Shown piece by piece: positions 52,201 through 63,124 of a stretch of 64,000 nucleotides of DNA. Source of the stretch: Panagrolaimus kolymaensis (lineage: Eukaryota; Nematoda; Chromadorea; Rhabditida; Panagrolaimidae); the NCBI GenBank assembly GCA_028622995.1, contig JAJQJQ010000049.1, positions 806,001 to 870,000 on the forward strand, written 5' to 3'. The notes under the pieces were generated by a model that was not told where the DNA came from, did no database searches, and worked only from the letters and a program-made list of their open reading frames with translations. Position numbers and translations under genes: made by a program. The stretch's first letter is position 1. Each line of letters opens with the position of its first letter.

Positions 52201-55200
52201 GTCAATGAGTTAAACAAAAGTTAAAGCATCCATCCTTTTTTCTTGAGACAAATTTTTTTCTGAGTCTGACTAAAGAAGAAAAAAATAAATGAGTAAAAAA
52301 AACATTAAAATTAAAGAAGGGCATTTTTAATTTTGTATTATCGAATAGCCTAATTTCCAAACAAATTTACTAAGAATTTTTTTATTTAAAAAATAAATAT
52401 TCCATTTATCAAAGTTTTTAACTATCAAAATTGAAAAATTTTTGGGACTTTAAAAAGTCATGTAAAATAATAAAAATCAATTCCCATCCCATTGATCATA
52501 CACAAACAAGTAAAAAGAGTGTCCATCTTATAACCAACCAAATAAGGAAGAAAAAAAGTGGGCAAGAAATTATGATAGTAGTGTAGTGAGTGACTGAAGA
52601 AATAAGGAATTTATTTTTTTGTTTGTTGAAACTTTTTACTTTTACACGAATAACAACTACGAGCAAGCAGCAACAAGCAAGTAGACTTCAAACAGAAAAA
52701 ATTTTAAACGAAGAAGAGTGATGCCAAGAAAAATAATAAGAAAATAGAGGCGCCGCTGCTGTTGCTTCGCTTCACAAAAGAAACGGAAAAAAAAGAAAAG
52801 AAAATGATTCATTCATTCATTTTTTTCTTTCGATGGTCAAAAGCAAAAAAGCAAAGAAAAAAAAGTAACGAAACAATATTTTTTTTTCATTCACAAAAGA
52901 CGAAACTTAAAAATTTTGATATTTTTCCGCCGTCGATTGAAAAGTTTTCCGTAAACATTCTTTCTTTTTTTTTTAAACAATATCGATGAAAAGAAAAAAA
53001 TGGGTATTATCAAAAATTTTAAAAAGAACGTTTTTTTGTTTTGTAAATTATTAGAATTTGAACAATAAAACCGGACAAAAGTTTTTCTTCTTAAAAGGAA
53101 GATTTTTTTTGGTCAAACAAAATAAAAACGAAACACAAAAAATAGAAAGAAAAGCAAGCACATAAAGAAGAAGAAAGAAATGATGTTTTAAAAGTACAAT
53201 ACAAAAACATTAAATAAAAAAATGCTTATCAAAAACTCAACAACAAAAAAATCATTTATTTTAGGGCTAAAAATTTTATACAACCATGCTTCTAAAAGAA
53301 AGAAAAAAAGTGGAGCTGTTTTGTGTTTAGAACAATTAATTCTCTGGCAATGTCGTAATTTATAGTGGATTGATTGAGTCAAGAAAACGAAAGACGCCGA
53401 TGCTCACAAACAAAAAAAGTTTTAAAAACGATAAAAACTTGAAAATTAAAAAATATACCAAAAATGGAAATTAAAAAATTTAACTAATTTTAATCTAAAA
53501 ATAAAATATCGAATAGGTAATTCTAAAAATGGGTTTAAAAAGTGTGGAAAACATATTGTTTACAACCCAAACCAAGCCAAACCAAAAAAGTAATAAGAAA
53601 TTTGATATCCCCTTATTTATTTGGTTTGAAAAACCGATTGTAAATACACGAAGACGGAGATTTGCACTTTGGATGAAAGATTAGAAAAAAGGTTGTAAAA
53701 AAAACACATAAATAGTCTTCGAACTCTTTAGTCTCATAAACAAAAAAACAGCGGTAAAAAATATGCAAGTCAAATTATTTTTGTTAAAAACCTTAAAAAA
53801 TAATTAATAAATCCCAACAAAAAAAATTGAAGTACGAGGAAGGATGATTTCCGATTCTTTGAAAAACTTTGCAAATGCAAAAAAAAATTATTTCCTTGCA
53901 AATTTCTTTGCTTTTTAAAAATTTTTCTTCTTTAAAAAAGTTTTAAAATTAAGTTAATTTATTTTCTATACAAAAAAAAATAAAGAAAAGAAAATATTTC
54001 TTTAAAGTTTAAACTTTAAGTAAAAACGTAGAAACGGAGTTTAACGATTTTAAAAGAAAAGAAGAAAGTAAAAAATAATAATATGATTTTTTTCGTTTTT
54101 TTTTCTTCAAAAAACTGCAAAAAGCTGGGTTCATTGAAGAAGAAGCTAAAAATATATAAAGATAAGAAAAAAGGTATGGAAAAAAAAGGAGTGTAAGCTG
54201 GTTGTTGTTGCAGCTAATTATTTTTATTTTTGTGCTTTTTTCGGGAAAAAGAAAAATTTTGAAGAGTTTTTATACAAAAAAAGCTAATAGTGAAATGAAA
54301 AACCTTTATTACTTGGAATTTGAACCCAAAAAGCTTGCAATTTATCAAAATTCCAAATAATTTAATAATTTTCGCGTCTGTTTTACCAAGAAGAAGCTTT
54401 TCAAAAAAAAATTCAATAATTAGATTCGTTAACTTTTTTGTATTTTTTTTCTAAAATTCAAATAGATAAATAAAAATAATTTTAAAAATTGCATATTTTC
54501 TATTTTTTTTTAAATAAAAAAAAAGAAGAAGTAAAGAATGAATAATCTTTTTCCCTATGCATGTATGTATCTAAAAATATGTGCTTGTGTTGTGTGATAA
54601 AAAAAAAAAGAAAAATAAAGAAGAAGAGTTAAGGGTGCAGAAGGAGAAAAATAGGATGCCATGTGTTGGCCATCCAATGCAAGCCATTTAACACAGAGCT
54701 ATTTACTTGTTGTTGGATGGAGGACGGCTACAACATTGACTAGAAAATAAGAAGAAGAAGAAAAAAAGCTTTTATGGAAGCGCCAAAAACAAGCAAGAAA
54801 AAAAGAAAAGAAAAGACGGAAAAAAAGATTACGCAAAACAAAACAAAAAAAAATGATAGAAAAAAAAAGCAGAAGATTCACAATTTTTTTGTTTTGTTTT
54901 TGACGTGTTCGTCTTTTATTTTTCTTATTCGATGCCTTCCTTTTTTTTCTGGCAGAGGAGGATGAAAAAGGAAAGCAAAATGTTTGCTGCATCTCTAAAA
55001 ACATTCCTTTTGCAGTTGTGAATTTATGTATTTTATCCCTCTGTTTTCCGTCGCCGTCTCTCTCTTTTTTCTTGGCTTTTGTGATGGTGGTGGTGGTGTA
55101 TATTTATTTATTTTTCACGCATCTTTCTTCTTTTTTTTGTTCATTCAGAAATTCATTGAAGAAAAAGAAAAAAAATTTGTTTTGTTTCATTGAAACTTGA

Positions 55201-57011
55201 GAAGTAAGGAAATAAAATAACAAAACAAAAGTAAGAAGAATGAATTCGAAAAGGAAGTTTAGAAATTTATATAAGGCTCTTGTTTTTATTTTGATTGGAT
55301 TGAATTGGAACGAATAACTACAAAATGTTATTATTTTTTGGGTTGGATTGCTTTCAAAGATCGTATAAAAATAAAATTTTTTACTCGAGGAAAAAGAAAA
55401 ATACTGGACATTAAAAAAGCTACGAATCCCAGCAATAAAAGTTTTACAATTTCAAATCTTTAAACATAAAAGTTTAAACATTCAGAATTCTCATCGTAAA
55501 ATTTACAAAAATTGTGGCTTTCTCTACGAAAATTTACAAAATTCAAAGCTCGCGTCACCAAAACTTGCAAATTGCAATTCTTTATTCCTTTCAAACACTC
55601 CGTTAACGCAGAAAATCCGACCTTTAAAAAAATTTTTGTATACTAAAAAATTTGAAAAATAAATGTATCATTTTTTTTTTCTATAAAATTTGTTAATCCC
55701 TTTTCCATTTGCCCATGCGCAGGCGCATGTGTGCAAATATTAATAAATAAAAAATAAATAAGCGTTATTCATCGTGATCATCCTTGAACCAAAATATGAA
55801 AGCTTTCGACAAATATTTAACCAGCAAAGGCTAGCTTTTCTGTATCAAATTGTTGAAAACAAAAAGTGAAAAGGGTTTGAAAAAAAAAAATAAAATAGGT
55901 TGAAAAACAAAAAGAATTATTATTACAAAATTTAAAAATAAAAATCCAAAAAAAAGCACACGAGCAAAAATAAAATAACACGGAAAAAAAATAAAAATTT
56001 AAAAAGAATTGCATTTATCTTTTTTTACAAACGAAACAAAAAAACATTCATCCCCATATCCCTGAGGGAAATAAAGCAAAAAATGGAAGTTCATGTCCGT
56101 GAAACATGAAAGAAAAAAAGGAAAAGTGAAGACTATCTCTCTTGTGTCCATCTCCCTCTCTCTATTATTTTGGTGGAATCCATTTTTGTGATATGCGTGT
56201 GTTCTTTTTTATTTTGGACTTTACTATAAATTTTCTTTCATTTTTTTTTTTTGCACAAAAATGGATTCAAATAAAATAAAACAATTCGAAATAAATGGGC
56301 ACAAGCTATAAAAAATTATTCCATCATAAAAATTTATAATACTTTTCCGTTTTTGGTTTGAAAAAACCAAAAAAAGAAAGAATAAATTATTAGGTTGTGT
56401 CCAAATGGAAAAAATAATAGGGTTATAATATTTAAATTTAAAAAATCATTTGTAAGTTCGATTGAAAATCAAATAATTTTTTAAAATCAAAAATTGCATA
56501 GTTTCTAGAAAAATTCCATAAAAAAATTAAAGTTTATAATTCTTTTTTTATGGAAATTTAATAAAAATTGTAAAACCACACCACTGACACGAATTTTATT
56601 TCAAGACGTCTGTCTGATCTTTAAAACTTTTATGACTTTTTTTTCAAAATTTCTTTTTGATTTTTTATGGAAGTTTTTTTTGTAATGCAGAAGACACTAT
56701 TCTTTGAAAAATGTGTTTACCATCATTTTTTTTCTGTTATAAATCAAAAATTTGAATATCCTCGAAAAAAAGATTTTCAAAATTAGAAATAAAACTTATT
56801 ATTTTTCTAAAATTTTCTAATTATTAAAAAATAAATGCTTGACGTCGAGGCTTTTTTGACTTAAATGAAGGATGGAATATGAAGCAATAAAGTAATAATT
56901 TTTATTTAATTTTTTTTTGTAATTTTACGATCATTAAAAATACAACCCGAAGATTAAGAAAATTTTTATACAAATTAACTCTGCTCCAATGATTTGATCA
57001 ACTTCATCGAA
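46286..57011. other. 10.7-kb gene-poor region upstream of Scribble
   Basis: The sequence is dominated by A-rich and A/G-rich runs on the plus strand, with some C/T-rich blocks (for example 48050-48130). Open frames here are low-complexity Lys/Phe/Ser strings on either strand and have no convincing splice structure. I found no tRNA, SL RNA or rRNA. It probably holds the Scribble promoter and perhaps untranslated first exons. A slightly GC-richer patch at 49370-49500 could be transcribed leader, but nothing proves it. Confidence 0.5.
55707..55738. promoter_or_regulatory. Nested palindrome with NRF-1-like core
   Basis: CATGCGC (55714-55720) and GCGCATG (55723-55729) form a perfect inverted repeat around AG. 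An outer ATTTGC (55707-55712) pairs with GCAAAT (55733-55738). The core TGCGCAGGCGCA fits the known NRF-1 half-site pair YGCGCA-N-GCGCR. It stands out in very AT-rich surroundings. Function is an inference. Confidence 0.35.
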
Positions 57012-60001
57012 TTACATATTTTTTGGTCTGAAAAAATAGAAACAAAAATAATTATTTTTGCAATTTTATATTTCTCCAAAACTTACGTTGGTGGAGCTGT
57101 ACCCGTGGTTGTGGCATTTCCACTTCTCAAAGGCGTCTTTAATTCTTGATAAAGTTTAGTAAATCTCAAACTTGAAACAATATCCGAAATAAATCCCAAA
57201 ACAGTGGATTCTTTTTCACTAACTTTTTTATCAAAATATATTACCAAAAATAATTTCCATTCTATGTGAGTGCAGAAAAAGGTCTGAAAAAAAGTATTAA
57301 TTCAAAATTAATTAAATGAATTTATGGAAAAAAATTCAGCTTAAATTTTGGAATTATTTATTTTTATAGAGTTTGTAAAATTATTTTTTTTTAATCAAAA
57401 ATAAACTAACATTTTCACCATTTTTTTCTTTATCCAATAAATATTTAGGTTTTGCATCAGCTATCGCTGCTTTAGAACAAAGTGAAAGGCAATCATCTAT
57501 TTTAGATTTATATGTATCATAATTGCCTTTAGATTTTTCATGCGTGACATTTACCAACACTGTATATTCATCTTTTAATGGTTGAGAAGATGGGGTTGGA
57601 AAATTTTGGAGAAGTCGATGATAACCGAAACCTAAAAAAACATAAATTTTTGTTAGAATTTTTTTGAATAAAATTTATTAGAGAAAGATTTTTTTTCGAA
57701 AAATTTGCATAATTATTTTTTAAAATCAAATCATACCATAAAATGCTGGATCTTCTCTTCCTTGACCCATGACTACCGCAATAGTAATCGGAGAATATTT
57801 TTTAGAAAAATATAAAAAATATGAATGCAATCCTGGACTTGTAGTTTGCATGATTCTTAATTCCGATTGAGGAATATATGGAGATAAAACATCAGAAAAA
57901 TATAGCGAAAATTTAGCTAATAAAGCTTCGTAAAGAGAATTATGCCATGCAAGAAGAACAAATTTAGGTGGAGATTTGGTTGGTTTTATAAATGAAAATA
58001 ATCCATTTGAAGCGGGTTTTGTGGCGGATGAAGGTTGAAGATCATTAAAGAATGCAGTGAACAGATCTCGAAGCTCCTTCAAAAGTAACAAAGAATCGAG
58101 TAAAATACAATGAGAAAGTAATTTTTTAAGTTGAAAAGATTTGGTTAAAATTTCAAGTTCTCTATTAATTAAATCTGATTGAGGAATAAGTGGGGAAGAT
58201 GGAGCTGAATTGGAATATACTGCTTTAACCGCTTCTAATTTTGCTGCTGATTCATCCACAACCGATCGCCAATCTTTACCTGAAAACGAATTAGGATTTA
58301 GAGATTATAAAATTACACAGATGTTAATCCGCCTGCATTTTCTGTATTCCCCAAAATCCATGTTATTCGTATTTTGGTTGCTTTTGATATATTCCCAAAT
58401 TTTCCAGAAGTAAGTTCAAAAATTAACTAACCTTGCAGGGCTGTCGTTTCGCTGTTTTTCGCCAGCGACAGCGTCTTTGGCAATCAGCGCTTTTCAGCGA
58501 CGCTGTTTTCTAGCGAAAACAAAAAGCGCTGAATTTGGCGCGCTAAAAAAAAGCGCGCTGGCGCCAGCGTTTTATAGCGTAAAAATATTAAATAAAAATT
58601 TGAAAAGCCAAAATTGTTAATTTTGAGAAGCTAAAATTGTTATTATGTTTATTTTTGGACTAAAAATATATTTAAGATTTGCATGCTTCGATGTCTAAAG
58701 CATAAACTAAAAATAATTTTAGCTGAAGAATAAGAGATTTTGAATTTACGGAGATTTAAGAAGACCTCCCAAATACATTAGTTGCTTCAAGTGGGCGGTG
58801 CATTAATTAACATAATAACTAGGGCAGGAATTGTTATCAGTAAATTCAGGAATATTTATTCTTTTTTTAAAAACAATTTTGAATTTTTTCATGTATTTAT
58901 GAATTCTTTCTTTTAATAATTCGCCCATTCGATGTTTCCGCCTTGAAAAATCCGTAAATGATAGATATCCCTTTGTTTTTTTTTTATATCTAGATACCTT
59001 TAAGGTTAAAAAATATTCTCCTTGGAATGAAATAAGCAAATTCATAATCTATAGCCTCGGTGACTCATAATTAGCCCAAATGTAACGTTGTATAGCTAAA
59101 ACTCGCTTTTATGTATATACAATAAGGGTAATGGGATTCATATTCGGATTCTCCATGGTCGAAAATCTATAAACCATAAGAGAATATCAAATTTAAGTGG
59201 ATGGTTAAAATATACTACTAAAATAAAAATATGTAGCAATGGAACTTCCATGTATGAATCAAACAGCGATCAGCGAAAACGCCAGCGACAGCGTTGAACG
59301 CTGTTTTCAGCGCAGCGCTTCAAAAGCTTTTTAAAAAAAACGCCAGCGTTCGCTGGCGTTTATTCAAACGAAAGAACGCTGGGCGTTTAGCGCTTTTCGC
59401 TGGCGCAGCGAAACGACAGCTCTGTAACCTTGTAACCCAATATAAAAAGCAATTAAATCAATTCGAGCTGTAGTATAATTTTTAAAATGTTCAACTAATT
59501 TTTTTCTCAATGGATTATTTGCATTTTCTGGATTTGAAAATGGTGAATTTGCATTATCATCAATTCGAGCTAAATCTTGTCTAAAAAAAATTTTTTATAA
59601 CTTTTTTATCACAATTTTTTTGTTAGCAAAACAAAGACATACCGAATTTTTAAATACATATTACTAGTTTGATTTGGATCTTTTCTAAATGAAAATTTAG
59701 TTGAAAAAAACCCCAAAGTAAAATATGCTAATTCAGCTTGAGATATTTGAGCTAAAGCAAGTAATAATTGTTGCCATATTTTATCACCCGGATGCGAAAA
59801 ATGTCCAATAACAAGTTTATGTGATTCTATATGATTTTGAGCTTCATCAAAATCAAGTTTACTAAGTAAAAAACAAAATTTTTCTACAATTGTTTGGACA
59901 TCGTCGTCGGATATGTTTCGATCAGCTGTTGTGGCAGAGCCGGGAGTTTTATCTCCGCCATTTATGGAATTTGTTGAACCTCGATCAAATGGTGGAGGAG
60001 T
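57012..60001 (-). CDS. kics2: KICS2 orthologue (KICSTOR complex subunit), 5' end unresolved
   Basis: Exons 59643-about 60001, 59429-59580, 57737-58279, 57411-57631, 57087-57283 and 57012-57027 join in phase to about 495 residues. The family (human C12orf66/KICS2, about 445 residues) links GATOR1 to lysosomes and is needed for amino-acid control of mTORC1. Key matches as I remember the family: the N-terminal helix with LALAQISQAELAY, the motif LYEALLAKFSLYFSDVLS, then HSYFLYFSKKYSPITIAVVM, and a C-terminal EWKLFLVIYFDKK strand. All introns but one are short; the exception (58280-59428) contains a hAT element. The first exon is open up to a stop at 60002-60004 but has no in-frame ATG near its start and no good acceptor, so the true start is missing, lost or in an unseen exon. 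The last exon is only 16 bp and encodes PKNM. Confidence 0.75.
58436..59424. mobile_element. Non-autonomous hAT-type element, 989 bp
   Basis: Terminal inverted repeats are CAGGGCTGTCGTTTCGCTG (left) and the complement of CAGAGCTGTCGTTTCGCTG (right), with one mismatch. An 8-bp duplication TAACCTTG flanks it at 58428-58435 and 59425-59432. CAGRG ends with 8-bp duplications are the hAT signature. Both ends carry GC-rich subterminal clusters of CGCCAGCG and AGCGCTTTT motifs (58440-58580 and 59260-59420), as hAT transposases usually bind. The centre is AT-rich and has no transposase. It lies in a KICS2 intron. Confidence 0.92.
58803..59045 (-). CDS. Unrecognised 80-codon ORF inside the hAT element
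   Basis: An ATG at 59045 opens 80 codons on the minus strand. The product is basic and looks structured: a strand-like GEYFLTLKVSRY, a second strand GYLSFTDF, and an Arg/Lys-rich helix RMGELLKERIHKYMKKF. I cannot assign a family. It could be captured host sequence or chance. No splice sites or expression signals were seen. Confidence 0.2.
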   Translation of the reverse strand: MNLLISFQGEYFLTLKVSRYKKKTKGYLSFTDFSRRKHRMGELLKERIHKYMKKFKIVFKKRINIPEFTDNNSCPSYYVN

Positions 60002-60510
60002 TCAATCTTACTGATGTTAAAATCGTTGAAATGAAGCGAAGAGTTGTCAACCAATTTCCTGGTTTTTTACAAGAACTTGTTCCATTACTCTTTACTTCCA
60101 CTGAAATCTTAGACCTAACAAGCGAAGGTTCACAAAGTGTCGGTGTCCTAAAAACCATAATTCAAAAATATTGGCAAGAATTAGACACAGAATTTTCAAA
60201 AAAGAGCGTTCAAGCTGCATTAAGAAAACATAAAAACGATTTGACCAAGTCGCATTATAACATTTTGAAGCATTATCCTCTTACCATGCAAAATACAAAT
60301 GGAATTTATCCATGTATGAAGGATGCTGGTCATGAATATAAATTCAAAAGAAACAACACATGGTTCCCAATTTCAAATGCTGTTGGTGAGAATGGTGGCG
60401 AAATAATTTTGGCAAAAAACGGTATCATCCCAAAATTCTTTATGCTGCAAGTCCCATCAATGAAAGAAACATTTCTTTGCGAAAAACGAGGCAATGGTAA
60501 AGCATTTTAA
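59989..60510 (+). CDS. Unrecognised protein, probable shortened paralogue of the next gene
   Basis: From ATG 59989 the frame gives 173 residues; it stays open upstream to 59890 only by reading antisense through KICS2 coding sequence. A helical part (FPGFLQELVPLLFTSTEILDL...) is followed by a Lys-rich helix and a C-terminal strand-rich part with WFPISNAV and MLQVPSM. The middle aligns by eye with residues near 200-280 of the downstream gene: FLQELVPLLF/FLADYLPKLF, EIL/ELI, a tryptophan in KYWQEL/YFWKSA, and EFSKKSV/EFTMKEI. It lacks the coiled coil of that gene. The family is not recognised; a remote likeness to BEN-type helical domains is only a guess. It is either a short paralogue or a 5'-truncated copy. 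Confidence 0.5.
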   Translation: MVEEFNLTDVKIVEMKRRVVNQFPGFLQELVPLLFTSTEILDLTSEGSQSVGVLKTIIQKYWQELDTEFSKKSVQAALRKHKNDLTKSHYNILKHYPLTMQNTNGIYPCMKDAGHEYKFKRNNTWFPISNAVGENGGEIILAKNGIIPKFFMLQVPSMKETFLCEKRGNGKAF

Positions 60511-61727
60511 AAAAATTTGTAGGGTTATAAAAAATATTTATATTAATAATTTGTTGTATCAAGCGCATTATTTTAAATTTTGTAAACATTTTTTTCTCTT
60601 TTGTTTGTTTGATTTGTGTTTTCGTTTATAATATCCGGTGATGTCTTATGTTTATAATAAACATTTTAGAGTTTTTGAACTCTCAAACGAAATTTTGTAG
60701 AGCCGAAAAACTTAATTTATAATTAATTATTCATTAAGCTGTACCATTTTTTACGATACAAAGCATAAAAATAAAACAAAAAAAGTAATTTTTTTCTTTC
60801 AAGCTCTTGAAAGAAGCTAATTCATTGTCTAAAAATTCTTATTTTTTCTTTGAATACAGAAAAGACTTACGCACGCACAATAAATTGAAAAGAGAAAAAA
60901 AATGGTTTTTCATTCCATCATAAGAAAATATGATAACGTATAGTCTGATTAACATGGTCGAAAATAAAAGCTTTTCAGTGTTTTATTTACAGTTTTTACT
61001 CAAAGCATAAAAGCGATGTAACGAAAATCAGAAAAGCGAAGTTTCTTATAAATCTGAAAGAGGAAAGAAAGTTAATTTCCGCTGACTAAAACCAAAATTT
61101 TCGCTTGAATTCTTACTCAAGGTTTAAATATTTTTTATGTTAAACTCAAAAATCGCTGAATATTTTGTTTTTAACGATTTTTTAATTTTTTTAAAAGCAT
61201 TATAAAAGAAAATAGAAGGTTTAAAAAAAAGATAAGGTTATGTCAAAAATATGTAAAAAGTTTCTTTCCTCAATATCGAGCCGCTTTTATTTAATCAAGA
61301 AAATTTCTTATTTTTCCATTATTGTTTTTCATAATCATTGTGAGAAGTACCTTAAATCAATAAAAGCATGTGTTATCAGCGATAGTGAAAAAAAAACGAG
61401 GCACTTTCCATCAAGAAATTATCATACATTTCTCATTTTGCTTTTGATGTGCAAGCGAAAGTTTCCTCGTCGAAAAGTAAGTAGTTCAAAAAAAAAATGG
61501 TGATTTTTCTATCAGCGTCGATATACTTTGAATCAGCGTTTTTCCCAAATTTTTAAATTTATTTTATTTTATGAATTTAGGATTAACCCAATCAATAAAA
61601 ATACCCTAAGCTGTTAAAATCAAATTCAACAATAAATTATTAAGTTACCGCATATCCGTTCATCGCTTTGGGCTTTATAATAGCCAATTAATAACATAAT
61701 TTAATTTTTTTTAGTACTTATTAAAAA
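60511..61727. other. Intergenic, AT-rich
   Basis: This holds the 3' flank of the short gene (AATAAA-type motifs near 60655) and the 5' flank of its neighbour. A frame at 61240-61503 is Lys/Ser/Phe-rich and unsupported. No repeat or RNA gene was recognised. Confidence 0.5.
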
Positions 61728-63124
61728 ATGTATAACTCCGCGGATGCCAATAAATTGCAAAACGGTGCGTTCAAAAGGCCAATGAATAACACTGAAGTAT
61801 GCTCTTAGTTTATTAAAGCTAACTTATCTTTTACTACATTTATACTTTGCAGAACGATGGCAGAAGGTATGTTCCACCAGAAAAACAACAAAGTAAAAAA
61901 TTAAAATTAAAATAAACCAAAAAAGTATACATACTTTTATTTATAGAAAGTGATAGAGAACCTGGTGAAATTCCACAAAATTCAAATGAGAGAAGTTCGC
62001 CAGTAATTTTTTTTTATTAATAATTTATCCCCTCTTTCATACTTATCGGAGTGGCAATGTTTTAAACAATAAATTTAAATTTCTCATTATTTTTAGAGAA
62101 ATATCGACAATAACATCCGAGGAAGACCACGATCTGGCTACTTCAAGAATCAAAGAAATCAAAATCGATCGCTTGATGATTTTGTTCAAAGTATGATTGA
62201 TACACGGATATCAACAAAGATTAAAGAACTTGACGAAAAAATCGAAAGGTTTAATAAATCTGATCGAAATGGCGAAGAAAGAGAGCAATACAAAGATTTA
62301 AAAAAGCAATGCAAATGGCTTGCAGACAGAATAGATGATGTTGAAAAAAGTATGAAAATTAAATTAAAAGAATTAGAAAGGCAAATGGAGGAGAAATTCA
62401 GAGCGGTTAATGAAAAGATTGAAGATAAATATGCTTCATTGGATAAAAATATAAGTATTATAACTCAAGAGCAACAAAAAGCAGTGATAAATAGTGGTAA
62501 CGGTTTTTTTCTCATTAATATTAGTTTATTCTTAAGCAACTAATTTTAATTTTTTTTTTAAATTTAAATACTAAAGTTTAAATTTTAGGCCCACAATGGG
62601 TTGTAGATGAAAAAACTTGTCTTGATTTATATATGAAAAGTCAAACACAAGTGGCACAATTTTTAGCAGATTATTTGCCAAAATTATTTGATTATGCTGA
62701 ATTAATCGCGCCTTTGGATTTTACCAATCCTAAATGTGAAGAAGCTAAGGCAGTAATAAATTACTTTTGGAAAAGCGCTTTAACTTCAGAATTTACTATG
62801 AAAGAAATTGAAAAGGAGCATAAAAGCCAGAAATATCGAATAACTCGAAAAATTTATTTAGCACTTAAAAATTCTCATGCTTGTATTATGTCCAATAATG
62901 AACAAGTTTTTGAATGCCAATGGAATGAAGTTAAACAAAAGTATGTTCCAAAATCGGGCGAATATGTTTTTTTTGAATGGTTTAAATGGTGTATTCCTTC
63001 ATCACTTCGAGGAGAAAAGTTTGTTATTGCAAGTGAAACCGGGGAAGAAGGAAGATCGCCTATTTTTAAACTTGATTTACATAACAACAAAACGGATCAT
63101 TTGTATACCAAACGAAAATATTAA
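61728..63124 (+). CDS. Unrecognised coiled-coil protein with C-terminal helical domain
   Basis: Supported exons are 61728-61796 (23 codons from ATG), 62097-62496 and 62589-63124. Between the first two lie a possible 14-bp exon (61853-61866) and an exon ending about 62000 encoding an EPGEIPQNSNERSSP segment; its acceptor (at 61947 or four bases later) decides the frame and I cannot settle it. The protein starts hydrophilic, has an Arg/Asn-rich stretch (RGRPRSGYFKNQRNQNRS), then a roughly 90-residue coiled coil (heptads from KIKELDEKIERF to EKIEDKYASLDKNI), then a compact domain with WVVDEKTCLDLY, LPKLFDYAELI and WFKWCIPSS. The layout suits an oligomeric nuclear or scaffold protein, but no family is recognised. 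The domain is shared with the gene upstream. Confidence 0.6.

Noticed and set aside
61240..61503. 87-codon ORF between the two paralogues
   Set aside because: Composition matches the AT-rich background and no domain or splice signals are seen.
62633..63124. Separate gene starting at this internal ATG
   Set aside because: It is the last exon of the coiled-coil gene; a good TTTTAG acceptor at 62588 joins it in phase.
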